From assembly GCA_965204925.1 (NCBI GenBank), contig OZ242021.1, positions 62,001 through 126,000 on the forward strand: a stretch of DNA of 64,000 nt, given 5' to 3'. Below the pieces are notes generated by a model that saw nothing but the letters and a program-made list of their open reading frames with translations, was not told the origin of the DNA and ran no database searches. Each line of letters starts with the position of its first letter. Position 1 is the first letter of the stretch. The translations under genes were made by a program, and so were the position numbers. This document shows, piece after piece, positions 19,417-28,169 of the stretch. The stretch is from G963663315 sp965204925 (lineage in GTDB: Bacteria; Pseudomonadota; Gammaproteobacteria; Arenicellales; Poriferihabitantaceae).

Positions 19417-19492
19417 TCCCCGGTAGCTCAGTTGGTAGAGCAGGTGGCTGTTAACCACCCTGTCGGCAGTTCGAGTCTGTCCCGGGGAGCCA
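19417..19492 (+). tRNA. tRNA-Asn (anticodon GUU)
   Basis: A 76-nt cloverleaf with acceptor TCCCCGG/CCGGGGA, discriminator G and encoded CCA. The anticodon stem is GGTGG/CCACC and the loop CTGTTAA gives anticodon GTT. The T-loop is TTCGAGT. A good promoter lies just upstream. Confidence 0.97.
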
Positions 19493-19576
19493 ATTTACAA
19501 AATGGCTGCAGTCATGGCGTTCAGGACACGCGGTTTGACATGAACGCCGACAATGGGTACAGTCCGCCCTTGCCTG

Positions 19577-19663
19577 GCCGAGGTGGCGGAATTGGTAGAC
19601 GCGCTAGCTTCAGGCGCTAGTGGGCATTAGCCCGTGAAGGTTCAAGTCCTTTCCTCGGCACCA
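19577..19663 (+). tRNA. tRNA-Leu (anticodon CAG)
   Basis: An 87-nt class II tRNA with acceptor GCCGAGG/CCTCGGC, discriminator A and encoded CCA. The anticodon stem is CTAGC/GCTAG and the loop TTCAGGC gives anticodon CAG, reading CUG. The long variable arm (TGGGCATTAGCCCG) is typical of leucine tRNAs. Confidence 0.96.
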
Positions 19664-19713
19664 TCTGTGCACCGGAGATATCGAAAACACCCCGGATTCC
19701 GGGGGAATGCCGT

Positions 19714-20229
19714 CTACCCGACCGCTTTTTCGTGCTCCAGCAGCCGCCTCTGCCGAACGGGACCGTCCGGACCTCCCGCATAACCTCGCAGGCCGCCATT
19801 CTTGCCGACCACCCGATGACAGGGGATGATGATGGGGATGGGGTTTTTGGCGTTGGCCTGACCCACTGCCCTGAATGTTTTCGGTAACTCGATTTCCTGC
19901 GCCACCTGGATATATGAGCGCGTCTCTCCGACAGGAATGGCCTGCAACCGCTCCCATACCCTTCGCTGGAACGCGGTACCCCCCGTCTCCAGGTCAACAT
20001 CGTCGAATGCGCTCCAGTCTCTGTTGCAGTAGCGCTCGAACATCTCCCGTATCGACGACCGGCCACTGGCGCGTCCAATCCGGAAACAACCGGCAAATTT
20101 CCGGGTCAGCCATGCCTCTGTGCGATCATCACTATCATTAAAATCGACCCGATAAATCTTTTCGCCAGCGCTGTATACAGCAACTTCGCCGATCGGGCTG
20201 GGACAAATAGTCAGGTCAAGCTGTATCAT
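19714..20229 (-). CDS. ogt: methylated-DNA--protein-cysteine methyltransferase
   Basis: Suicide repair enzyme that moves O6-methyl (or O4-methylthymine) groups to its own cysteine. The 171-residue product has the active site IIIPCHRVVG (cysteine about 137) and the helix-turn-helix region TAFQRRVWERLQAIPVGETRSY that probes DNA. The start at 20229 is chosen, two bases after the glyA stop. A longer frame running into glyA has no matching residues. There is no Ada-type N-terminal zinc domain. Confidence 0.94.
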   Translation of the reverse strand: MIQLDLTICPSPIGEVAVYSAGEKIYRVDFNDSDDRTEAWLTRKFAGCFRIGRASGRSSIREMFERYCNRDWSAFDDVDLETGGTAFQRRVWERLQAIPVGETRSYIQVAQEIELPKTFRAVGQANAKNPIPIIIPCHRVVGKNGGLRGYAGGPDGPVRQRRLLEHEKAVG

Positions 20230-20231
20230 GA

Positions 20232-21491
20232 TCACCCTCCGGCATACAGCGGAAAGCGGGCGCAAAGCGCGACAACCCGGTTGCGGATTTCACGTTCAAC
20301 GGACTCGTCTCCCAAATTATCCAGCACATCACAAATCCATCCTGCGACCTGCGCACACTCTCCGACACCGAACCCGCGCGTAGTTATCGCGGGGGTGCCG
20401 AGACGAAGGCCACTGGTGACGAACGGTGACTGGGGATCGTTCGGCACCGTGTTCTTGTTTACGGTGATATTGGCCCGCCCCAAAGCGGCATCGGCATCTT
20501 TTCCGGTTATGCCCCTGGCGACCAGGTTGAGCAAAAACAGGTGGTTGTCGGTGCCGCCGGAAACGATATCGAATCCGCGCCCGATAAATATCTCGACCAT
20601 CGCCCTGGCATTGTCGAGTGTCTGCTGTTGATAGACCCTGAAAGACGGGTCCAGAGCCTCCTGGAACGCCATTGCCTTGCCCGCAATGGCATGCAGCAAC
20701 GGCCCGCCCTGGGTACCGGGGAAAACGAGGGAATTGAGCTTTTTCGTTATGTTGTCGTTGCCGCGGGCCAGGATCATGCCGCCTCTGGCGCCACGCAGTG
20801 TCTTATGCGTTGTCGTTGTCGTAACGTCAGCGATAGCAACCGGGTTGGGATAAAGACCGGCAGCGACCAGTCCCGCGACATGGGCCATATCGACAAAAAG
20901 ATACGCCCCCGTTGCATCGGCTATATCCCGGAACCGTTGCCAATCCATTATGCGGGAATAAGCGGAGAAGCCGGACACGATCATTTTTGGTTTGCGCTCC
21001 TTTGCCAGCGATTCCACCTCATCATAATCAACCTCCCCGGTATCCGTATCAAGGCCATACTGAACGGCATTGTAGAGTTTGCCCGAAAAGTTGACCGCTG
21101 CGCCATGGGTCAGGTGGCCGCCATGGGCCAGGCTCATGCCGAGTATGGTCTCGCCGGGTTCACACAAGGCCATGTAGACGGCCGCATTGGCCGACGAACC
21201 CGAATGAGGCTGCACATTGACGTAATCGGCGCCGAAAAGTCGTTTGGCGCGGTCAATCGCCAGCGATTCGACTGCATCCACATGTTCACAACCGCCGTAA
21301 TAACGTTTGCCGGGATAACCTTCTGCGTATTTATTGGTCAACACGCTGCCTTGCGCCTGAAGCACTCTGGGGCTGACAAAATTCTCCGAAGCGATCAGTT
21401 CGATATGCTCTTCCTGACGTTTTTCTTCCTGCTTAATCGCATTCCATAGCGCAGGATCGTATTGGGCGATAGAGGCTCTCTTGTCAAGCAT
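20232..21491 (-). CDS. glyA: serine hydroxymethyltransferase
   Basis: PLP enzyme interconverting serine and glycine with tetrahydrofolate, the main one-carbon entry point. The 419-residue product shows ELIASENFVSPRVLQAQGS near residue 33, NKYAEGYPGKRYYGGCE, and the PLP lysine in TTTTHKTLRGARGG (about residue 229). The start at 21491 (MLDKRAS) matches the family, and the 27 extra upstream codons were left out. It precedes ogt with a 2-base gap. No glycine riboswitch or other leader structure was recognised upstream. Confidence 0.97.
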   Translation of the reverse strand: MLDKRASIAQYDPALWNAIKQEEKRQEEHIELIASENFVSPRVLQAQGSVLTNKYAEGYPGKRYYGGCEHVDAVESLAIDRAKRLFGADYVNVQPHSGSSANAAVYMALCEPGETILGMSLAHGGHLTHGAAVNFSGKLYNAVQYGLDTDTGEVDYDEVESLAKERKPKMIVSGFSAYSRIMDWQRFRDIADATGAYLFVDMAHVAGLVAAGLYPNPVAIADVTTTTTHKTLRGARGGMILARGNDNITKKLNSLVFPGTQGGPLLHAIAGKAMAFQEALDPSFRVYQQQTLDNARAMVEIFIGRGFDIVSGGTDNHLFLLNLVARGITGKDADAALGRANITVNKNTVPNDPQSPFVTSGLRLGTPAITTRGFGVGECAQVAGWICDVLDNLGDESVEREIRNRVVALCARFPLYAGG

Positions 21492-21604
21492 GGTTGATTC
21501 CGGATAACAGTTTCGAGAACAGCAATTCTGCCGGTCGGCTTCAGCAATTGCAACGAAGCCAATTGTATACAACGTATGTCGGTATCTACACGAAATTTTA
21601 TCAG

Positions 21605-22687
21605 TCAGCCCGTGAACGACTGATGGAACCGGTCGAACTCATCCACCTCGACCGATAGCCGGATTCGATTCATCAGGTTCTGATAGTAATGGATATTATG
21701 CAACGAACACAACCTGGCCCCGAGAATTTCATTCTGTCGTTGCAAATGTTGCAGATAGGACCTTGAGTAGTGTTGACAGGTATAACAGTCGCAAGACTCG
21801 TCGACCGGGCGTGTATCCATTGTGAACCGGCTGTTACGGATTTTGACGACGCCATTGCGGGTATACAACCAGCCATTTCTCGCGTTGCGGGTCGGCAATA
21901 CGCAATCGAACAGATCGATGCCCATGGCGACGCTGTTCACAAGGTCCGCCGGCGTACCGACGCCCATCAGATAGCGGGGCTTGTCCGCTGGCATCCTGTG
22001 GACCAGAAAGCGGATGATACGGTACATTTCCTGTTTGGGCTCGCCGACGGACAGGCCGCCAATGGCATAACCATCAAACCCGGTATCCACCAGCCGGGAC
22101 AGGGAATCCAGCCGCAAATCTTCAAACATACCGCCCTGGACAATGCCGAACAAGGCCCCGCCCCCCGAATAACTGTCCTTGCAGCGGATTGCCCATCGGT
22201 CAGAAAGCAGCATGGATTTCGCCGTATCCTCCCGACTTGAGGGCCAGTGGGTACATTCGTCGAACGCCATGACGACATCCGAACCCAAGGTCGTCTGTAC
22301 ACACATTGATTCTTCCGGACCGAGGAATATTTTACTGCCGTCAACCGGGGAGCGGAAAGTGACCCCTTTTTCCTCGAGCTTTCTCAATCCCTGCAAACTC
22401 CAGACCTGGAAACCTCCCGAGTCTGTCAAAATCGGTCCGCGCCAGTTCATGAAGTCATGCAATGTGCCATGCGCCCGAATTACATCAATCCCCGGGCGCA
22501 ACAACAAATGGAATGTATTTGCGAGAACGATCTGTGCTCCGCTGGACGCCACTTCCTCCGGAGTCAGAGACTTGACTGTGCCGCGGGTCCCCACGGGCAT
22601 GAACGCGGGGGTCTCAACATGGCCTCTGCGGAATTCGATTCGCCCTCGTCTCGCCAATGACCGGGTTGCGAGCAGCGAGAACTTCAT
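21605..22687 (-). CDS. tgt: tRNA-guanine transglycosylase (queuine tRNA-ribosyltransferase)
   Basis: Exchanges guanine 34 for preQ1 in tRNAs with GUN anticodons, such as the tRNA-Asn(GUU) in this window. The 360-residue product has GTRGTVKSLTPEEVASSGAQ, the substrate pocket ILTDSGGFQVWSL, GIVQGGMFEDLR and GGLSVGEPKQEM. The zinc site is CDCYTCQHY.RSYLQHL..RLCSLHN. The start overlaps the queA stop by 4 bases. The family's usual yajC-secD-secF downstream is absent, and an intergenic gap leads to glyA. Confidence 0.97.
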   Translation of the reverse strand: MKFSLLATRSLARRGRIEFRRGHVETPAFMPVGTRGTVKSLTPEEVASSGAQIVLANTFHLLLRPGIDVIRAHGTLHDFMNWRGPILTDSGGFQVWSLQGLRKLEEKGVTFRSPVDGSKIFLGPEESMCVQTTLGSDVVMAFDECTHWPSSREDTAKSMLLSDRWAIRCKDSYSGGGALFGIVQGGMFEDLRLDSLSRLVDTGFDGYAIGGLSVGEPKQEMYRIIRFLVHRMPADKPRYLMGVGTPADLVNSVAMGIDLFDCVLPTRNARNGWLYTRNGVVKIRNSRFTMDTRPVDESCDCYTCQHYSRSYLQHLQRQNEILGARLCSLHNIHYYQNLMNRIRLSVEVDEFDRFHQSFTG

Positions 22688-23709
22688 CCCGCCTTGCGGA
22701 CAAACATGGCGTCCCCATAGCTGAAAAACCGGTAACCGTTGTTGACCGCTTCCCGATAAGCGGCCATGATTTTCTCGTGACCACAGAACGCGCTGACCAT
22801 CATCAGCAAAGTCGACCCGGGCAGATGAAAATTGGTGATGAGGGCATCCACTGTGTTGAATTCATAGCCGGGCAGGATGAACAATCCGGTATCGGATGAA
22901 AACGGCAGCAAGGCCCCCGACTGCGCGGCGCTTTCCAATGCCCTGACCACCGTAGTGCCGACCGCAATGACCCGGCCGCCACGGGAGCGGGCCCGCGTGA
23001 CCGATTCGCATACGCTTTCCGAGACCTCGACTTTCTCCTCGTGCATCTTGTGGTCACGCGCATCATCAGTCCGCACAGGCTGGAACGTTGCCGCGCCCAC
23101 ATGCAGGGTGATCGATGCCCATTCGATGCCTTTGTCCGTGATCCGGTTTATCAGAGGTTGATCGAAATGCAACCCGGCAGTGGGCGCGGCCACAGCGCCC
23201 GGATATCTCGACCAGACCGTCTGATAGCGCTCACCGTCCCACTCTTCAACCTTGCGCTTGATATATGGAGGAAGCGGTGTCGTTCCATAAGTCCCGAATA
23301 ACCCGCTCACCGTCCATCCACGAGGCATCGCGGCCACGTAAAACGGCTCCTGCCTGCCGATGATTTCCAGCTCGTGTTCGTCAACCAGGATGATCTGTCC
23401 GATTCCGGGCGGCTTGCCCGAACTCACCAGAACCAGTGCGGCATGTTCGGTAATTATTCGTTCCAGCATCACTTCCACGGCGCCTCCGGTGGGTTTTCTG
23501 CCACGAATTCGCGCCGGGACCACTCGTGTATCGTTAACCACCAACAGATCGTCCGGCTCAAGGAAATCAATAATGCGGTCAAATCGGGTATGGATATAAT
23601 CACCCTGCTCCGCTCCGAGCGCCATGAGCCGCGAAGCTGAACGGGGATGCGCCGGGGATTGGGCAATCAGTGATTCGGGCAACGGGTAATCGAACCAGGC
23701 GGGATTCAT
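22684..23709 (-). CDS. queA: S-adenosylmethionine:tRNA ribosyltransferase-isomerase
   Basis: Adds the epoxycyclopentanediol ring to preQ1 in tRNA, the step after Tgt. The product from MNPAWFDYPLPESLIAQ is 341 residues. Signatures are VVNDTRVVPARIRGRK, TVWSRYPGAVAAPTAGLHFD and NFHLPGSTLLMMVSAF, which are highly conserved in QueA. An alternative start four codons upstream (MARR) is possible. It is coupled to tgt as a two-gene queuosine operon. Confidence 0.96.
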   Translation of the reverse strand: MNPAWFDYPLPESLIAQSPAHPRSASRLMALGAEQGDYIHTRFDRIIDFLEPDDLLVVNDTRVVPARIRGRKPTGGAVEVMLERIITEHAALVLVSSGKPPGIGQIILVDEHELEIIGRQEPFYVAAMPRGWTVSGLFGTYGTTPLPPYIKRKVEEWDGERYQTVWSRYPGAVAAPTAGLHFDQPLINRITDKGIEWASITLHVGAATFQPVRTDDARDHKMHEEKVEVSESVCESVTRARSRGGRVIAVGTTVVRALESAAQSGALLPFSSDTGLFILPGYEFNTVDALITNFHLPGSTLLMMVSAFCGHEKIMAAYREAVNNGYRFFSYGDAMFVRKAG

Positions 23710-23848
23710 GCGTCTTGCCATTGAGCCGGGGGTGGCATGGTTGTAATACACAGGAGACGTCCCGTAAAAAAGATCGGATTGAAACGGAAAATGCTGACAT
23801 GGAATTGGCTTGCTTCCCGCAAGAAAACCCGATACCTTTCGGCTATGC

Positions 23849-23935
23849 GCCGGGGTGGCGAAACTGGTAGACGCGCCAGACTCAAAATCTGGTTGGGGTG
23901 ACCCAGTGTCGGTTCGAATCCGACCCCCGGCACCA
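23849..23935 (+). tRNA. tRNA-Leu (anticodon CAA)
   Basis: An 87-nt class II tRNA with acceptor GCCGGGG/CCCCGGC, discriminator A and encoded CCA. The anticodon stem is CCAGA/TCTGG and the loop CTCAAAA gives anticodon CAA, reading UUG. The variable arm TTGGGGTGACCCAG forms a hairpin. A possible promoter lies just before it: TTGCTT (23810-23815), 17 bases, TACCTT (23833-23838). Confidence 0.96.
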
Positions 23936-24059
23936 ATCGCTTATAGGAAATCCGGCTCAGCGATAGTAGAATATGACGTACCGGAAGAGGCCGCGACATT
24001 GAGAACAACACGAAGGACGACAGGAAAAACAAGCCGAAAAAGACCATATACTCATTATC

Positions 24060-24590
24060 ATGACTAAGCAACCGACCGATACTGAAAATAGCCGGAATAC
24101 GGAGACTGCCCATACCATTGGCGAATCGATCACGATCATCGGTGAAATCACCGGAAAAGAAGATATTGTGATCGAAGGCCACATCGAGGGCAATCTGAAT
24201 TTTTCCAATGCCAACGTTACCGTCGGCAAACACGGGCGCGCCCATGCCAACATCATTGCCCGGGAAATTAATGTTGAAGGTGAGGTGAAAGGCGACTTGC
24301 GGGGCAGCGAACTGGTCAGCATCAAGCCAAGCGGCAGGGTCAATGGCAACATTCTCGCTTCGCAGGTCGTACTGAACCAGGGGTGCCAATTCAAGGGTTC
24401 CGTGGATATGGCAGAAACCCATGCACATACCAGCCCGGAGAATCGAACCCCCAAACCCAAGCTGATCGATAATAAAAGGCTGTCGCTGGGGCTTGCCGCG
24501 TCGCTGGGGCTTGCCGCCGGGAATATGTCAAATCCGGCGGACACCCCGTCAAAAAAATTCCCGATCTCCCGCAAAAAAGAAAAATCCTGA
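24060..24590 (+). CDS. bactofilin (polymer-forming cytoskeletal protein)
   Basis: Bactofilins polymerise without nucleotide into filaments that position wall enzymes or membrane machinery. The 176-residue product has a short polar N-terminus, then a beta-helical core (about residues 20-115). The core has the repeated G.I.G....V.V.G...G.. pattern, as in EDIVIEGHIEGNLNFS and GEVKGDLRGSELVSI. A proline- and lysine-rich tail follows. Within the tail, SLGLAASLGLAAG is a near-perfect six-residue tandem repeat. It is a lone gene convergent with aprA. The wall operon at 2.5-10.8 kb is the obvious functional neighbour but not a linked one. Confidence 0.88.
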   Translation: MTKQPTDTENSRNTETAHTIGESITIIGEITGKEDIVIEGHIEGNLNFSNANVTVGKHGRAHANIIAREINVEGEVKGDLRGSELVSIKPSGRVNGNILASQVVLNQGCQFKGSVDMAETHAHTSPENRTPKPKLIDNKRLSLGLAASLGLAAGNMSNPADTPSKKFPISRKKEKS

Positions 24591-24641
24591 GCAAACCCTG
24601 CGTGCCATGCGTGTTCCGTTTGCTGGAATGCAGAGCTGTAA

Positions 24642-26600
24642 TCAGATATTGGGCCCCATATTTTTCATGCCTTCAGGTTCCTTCTCCCCAACCGCGATCA
24701 AAGGCTGCCATTTGACTTTCTTAAGCTCCCACTGTCCGCTATCGCGGTCATAACGGGAATTTACAAAGCACTTCCATTCCTCGTCATTGATATCCCTGTA
24801 ATCCGCCCGGTAATAATAACCGGGATAGCGGGTTTCCTTGCGGAACTTTATGTGCTGCATATGCGCTTCCGCCGCAATGATACGATGATAGTTTTCCCAG
24901 GCGCGGAGCAGTTCATGCAGGTCCTTGGCCCGCATTTTCAGTGAATCTTCCTTGAGCATGGTCATCTTCTTCTCGGCTATTTTCAGCATTTGCTCGTTGG
25001 TCTGGTACCAGGTGGCGACACCGGCTACATATTCATCCATAATCTTTTGCAGCCGGAACTGCAACATTTTTGGCGTAATGTAGTGCGGGTTGATATCAAT
25101 CGCCGTTGTATAGTCCTTGTGTTCCAGGAAAGTTCGTACCGGCCGATAGATCTCTTCCACCAACTCTTCCGTAGTGCGAGAAGGTTCGGGTTCGATATCG
25201 GGATTATCGAGGCAATACTGCACCATGCTCTTGGCGGCGATCCGCCCCTCGGTAAACGACCCGGATGAAAATTTATGCCCTGATGCGCCAACCCCATCCC
25301 CGGCGGTAAACAAACCGTTTACCGTAGTCATTCGGTTGTATCCCCAGGAATAGTGGCCCGGAGCGCCCGGTAAATCTTCCGGCCCGGAGCACCACAGTCC
25401 CGCGCAGCCGGCGTGGGAACCGAGCAGATAGGGTTCTGTCGGCATCAACTCCGACATTTCCTTGTCAGGCTCGATGTTTTCACCTGCCCATACACCACAC
25501 TGGCCAATGGTCATATCAAGAAAATCCTCCCAGGCTTCCGCCTCCAGATGCTTTATCTCCCTGGGGGTCATACTTTCCGCCAACTTGGCCATGGCACTCG
25601 GGGTATCCATCATGATCGGACCGCGTCCTTCCCGCATTTCGATCATCATCAGATGATTTCTAAGGCAGGTTCCCATGGCAAAGCCAACGGCATACCGGTC
25701 ATAGCCATTATCCTTGAGCGACTCGTAGTTTTTCTCCTGGTAATCCTCACCGAAGGCATTCATCGCTTTCGCCTTGAACAGCAAAAACCATGCGCCGACA
25801 GGACCATAACCATCCTTGAAGCGCGCAGGCACGAAACGGTTTTCCATCAACGTCATTTCTGCCCCGCATTCCGCCGCCATCGCATATGTGGAGCCGGCGT
25901 TCCAGACCGGATACCAGGCCCGACCGGTTCCTTCACCCACGGAGCGCGGCCGGAATACATTGACAGCGCCGCCGGCAACGAGCAGACAGGTCTTGAATTT
26001 ATAGATGTAAATCCTGTTTTCACGAACCGAGAAGCCGGCAGCTCCGGCCACTCTCGTCGGGTCGTTCCTGTCCGTCATCAAGCGGACGATAAAGACACGC
26101 TCACGAATATTCTCCACGCCCAGCGCTTTCTTGGCAGCCTCGGCGACAATCCATTTGTAGGATTCACCGTTAATCATGATCTGCCATCGACCGGAGCGTA
26201 CCGGCTTGCCTCCATCTCTCAGCTTTTTCCCTTCATCTCCTTTTTGTTTCCAGATCGGCAGCCCCCAATCCTCAAAATTATGTACCGAGTCATCGACATG
26301 CCGGCCGACATCATAAACCAGATCCTCGCGGGTAATTCCCATCAGATCACCCCGCACATAACGGACATATTCGGCCGGATCATTTTCACCCATATACGTA
26401 TTGATCGCAGACAAGCCCTGGGCAACGGCGCCGGAGCGGTCCATGGCAGCCTTGTCCACCAGCTTGATATTGAGGCCGCTCCCCTCAGCCCATTTCATGA
26501 TTTCGAATGCGGCGCCACAAGCGGCCATCCCTCCGCCTATGATCAGAATGTCGCACTCCTCCTCAACCACTTCCGGGTTTGAAAACGAATAGTCTGACAT
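24642..26600 (-). CDS. aprA: adenylylsulfate (APS) reductase alpha subunit
   Basis: FAD-bearing catalytic subunit that interconverts APS with sulfite plus AMP. In sulfur-oxidising bacteria it runs toward APS. The 652-residue product has the FAD motif CDILIIGGGMAACGAAFEI near residue 17 and AVAQGLSAINTYMGENDPAEY near 63. Later come GENIEPDKEMSELMPTEPYLLGSHAGC, near the AMP/substrate pocket, and GDGVGASGHKFSSGSF. These and the length match AprA, not fumarate reductase. It lies about 50 bp after aprB. No qmo, aprM, sat or dsr gene is in the window. Confidence 0.96.
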   Translation of the reverse strand: MSDYSFSNPEVVEEECDILIIGGGMAACGAAFEIMKWAEGSGLNIKLVDKAAMDRSGAVAQGLSAINTYMGENDPAEYVRYVRGDLMGITREDLVYDVGRHVDDSVHNFEDWGLPIWKQKGDEGKKLRDGGKPVRSGRWQIMINGESYKWIVAEAAKKALGVENIRERVFIVRLMTDRNDPTRVAGAAGFSVRENRIYIYKFKTCLLVAGGAVNVFRPRSVGEGTGRAWYPVWNAGSTYAMAAECGAEMTLMENRFVPARFKDGYGPVGAWFLLFKAKAMNAFGEDYQEKNYESLKDNGYDRYAVGFAMGTCLRNHLMMIEMREGRGPIMMDTPSAMAKLAESMTPREIKHLEAEAWEDFLDMTIGQCGVWAGENIEPDKEMSELMPTEPYLLGSHAGCAGLWCSGPEDLPGAPGHYSWGYNRMTTVNGLFTAGDGVGASGHKFSSGSFTEGRIAAKSMVQYCLDNPDIEPEPSRTTEELVEEIYRPVRTFLEHKDYTTAIDINPHYITPKMLQFRLQKIMDEYVAGVATWYQTNEQMLKIAEKKMTMLKEDSLKMRAKDLHELLRAWENYHRIIAAEAHMQHIKFRKETRYPGYYYRADYRDINDEEWKCFVNSRYDRDSGQWELKKVKWQPLIAVGEKEPEGMKNMGPNI

Positions 26601-26649
26601 CAGGGTCTCCTGCTTACATTGAAAAGGTTAATACGCGATCCGGCAGAAT

Positions 26650-27114
26650 CTAGCTGGCCAGAAACTGGCTCATGTCACAACTATGGGTTCCATCCGTAAA
26701 TAAACGATTATGGTTTGTCAAATCATTGCTGTCCGCCTCGGGTTTTCCGCCATAAGGGTCGGCAGAACCTTCCGGAGTCGTACGAATCGGGAATTTGAAC
26801 CGTTTCAGGTTGCCGTTCCTGAATCTGATCGTCCACATGATCGAATCGCTCCCCCTGAGTGGCTGCACCTGCGCTCCCAACGGTACAACATCTGCATAAT
26901 GGCGGCACTCGATTGCCTGCTGCGGGCAAACCTTGACGCACGAGTAACATTCCCAGCACTGCTCGGGTTCCTGGTTCCAGGCTTTCATTGCATGACCCGT
27001 TTCCGATCCATCCTTGTCGAGCTTCATAAGGTCGTGAGGGCAAATATACATGCAGGCCGTCTTGTCCTGGCCTTTACAACCATCGCATTTGTCGGTACGA
27101 ACATAAGTAGGCAT
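26650..27114 (-). CDS. aprB: adenylylsulfate (APS) reductase beta subunit
   Basis: Ferredoxin-like electron-transfer subunit of AprBA. The 154-residue product has two [4Fe-4S] cysteine sets: CDGC...CMYICP near residues 10-25 and CWECYSCVKVCP near 53-64. The C-terminal tail (FTDGTHSCDMSQFLAS) wraps AprA in known structures. The ATG is preceded by GGAGA at good spacing. The 154-bp gap upstream to lgt probably holds the aprBA promoter, but no strong -35/-10 pair was found. AprB-AprA order is the usual one. Confidence 0.96.
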   Translation of the reverse strand: MPTYVRTDKCDGCKGQDKTACMYICPHDLMKLDKDGSETGHAMKAWNQEPEQCWECYSCVKVCPQQAIECRHYADVVPLGAQVQPLRGSDSIMWTIRFRNGNLKRFKFPIRTTPEGSADPYGGKPEADSNDLTNHNRLFTDGTHSCDMSQFLAS

Positions 27115-27268
27115 AACTTTTCTCCGTTTCGGGTAAGAAACAATAACGCCAGCTGACAGCGCGCTATTGACAATACCCGGTAATGTAAACGCTTTGCGGA
27201 AAAATAACTAATCAGTATTGCCATTCATTGCATAAATCCTGTTTATGGGAGTCGCTGAACCGAAAGAG

Positions 27269-28090
27269 TCAGGAAGAATGTCCGGCGCGGGCGCGGACCA
27301 GCAGAAAGACACCCGCAATGACCATCGGCAGGCTTAGCAATTGCCCCATGGTGACCCAGTTCAACGCGACCGTCCCGATATGACTGTCCGGCTCTCTGAA
27401 AAACTCCCCGATCATTCTGAATACCCCGTATCCACACAAAAACAGTCCCGAGACTTGTCCCGGATTTCTGGCGCGGGAAGAAAACCACCACAGGATTATG
27501 AATAACAGCAGCCCTTCAAGCAGCGCTTCGTAAATCTGGGACGGATGTCTGGCATGGCCGGGGGCGCTATGAAACGCGACCCCCCAGGGAAGGTCGGTCA
27601 CCCTGCCCCACAATTCCTGGTTGATGAAGTTTCCGATACGACCGAAAAACAAACCGGGTGGAATTAACGGCGCCAGAAAATCTGCAACCTGGAAATAGCC
27701 ACGCCGGGTCTTTTTCGCATAACAGCCAATCGCACCCAGCACACCGAGCAATCCCCCGTGAAAGGACATCCCGCCGTCCCATATAGCGAATATTTCGGTA
27801 ACGTTCCCGGCATAATGAGCCGGATTGTAAAAAATCACGTAGCCGAGCCGTCCACCGATAACCACTCCCAGCGCGATAAAAAAGATCAGGTCGGGAATTT
27901 CAGCCGGCTTCCAGTCCGAATCCGGCCGGCGTGTACGATACCGCGCCAATACGAACCCGGCCGCAAAACCCAGCAAATACATGATTCCATACCAATGTAT
28001 GGCAAGCGGACCAATCGATACGGCGACCGGGTCGATGTCAGGATGTATAATCAAGGCAATAGCGCTGTGCGCAGCCCGCGGTCCACTCAT
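27269..28090 (-). CDS. lgt: phosphatidylglycerol--prolipoprotein diacylglyceryl transferase
   Basis: First enzyme of lipoprotein maturation, adding diacylglycerol to the lipobox cysteine, as needed for the RlpA here. The product from the chosen start is 273 residues with seven hydrophobic segments. The Lgt signature GRIGNFINQELWGRVTDLPW is present, as is HPSQIYEALLEG. A longer reading starting at 28123 adds eleven unconvincing residues. The gene is divergent from the DUF255 gene. Confidence 0.95.
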   Translation of the reverse strand: MSGPRAAHSAIALIIHPDIDPVAVSIGPLAIHWYGIMYLLGFAAGFVLARYRTRRPDSDWKPAEIPDLIFFIALGVVIGGRLGYVIFYNPAHYAGNVTEIFAIWDGGMSFHGGLLGVLGAIGCYAKKTRRGYFQVADFLAPLIPPGLFFGRIGNFINQELWGRVTDLPWGVAFHSAPGHARHPSQIYEALLEGLLLFIILWWFSSRARNPGQVSGLFLCGYGVFRMIGEFFREPDSHIGTVALNWVTMGQLLSLPMVIAGVFLLVRARAGHSS

Positions 28091-28169
28091 TTTGAAAGAC
28101 CGTACGGGACCAAACGGCCGCATTCTATCTTATTCCACTAATTGAGTTCCATAACCCGCACAAACCCCC

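Noticed and set aside
25413..26582. 389-codon plus-strand frame
   Set aside because: Antisense to aprA, which is certain.
27115..27268. Clear aprBA promoter
   Set aside because: TTTACA followed at 17 bases by TAGCGC is too weak a match to annotate.
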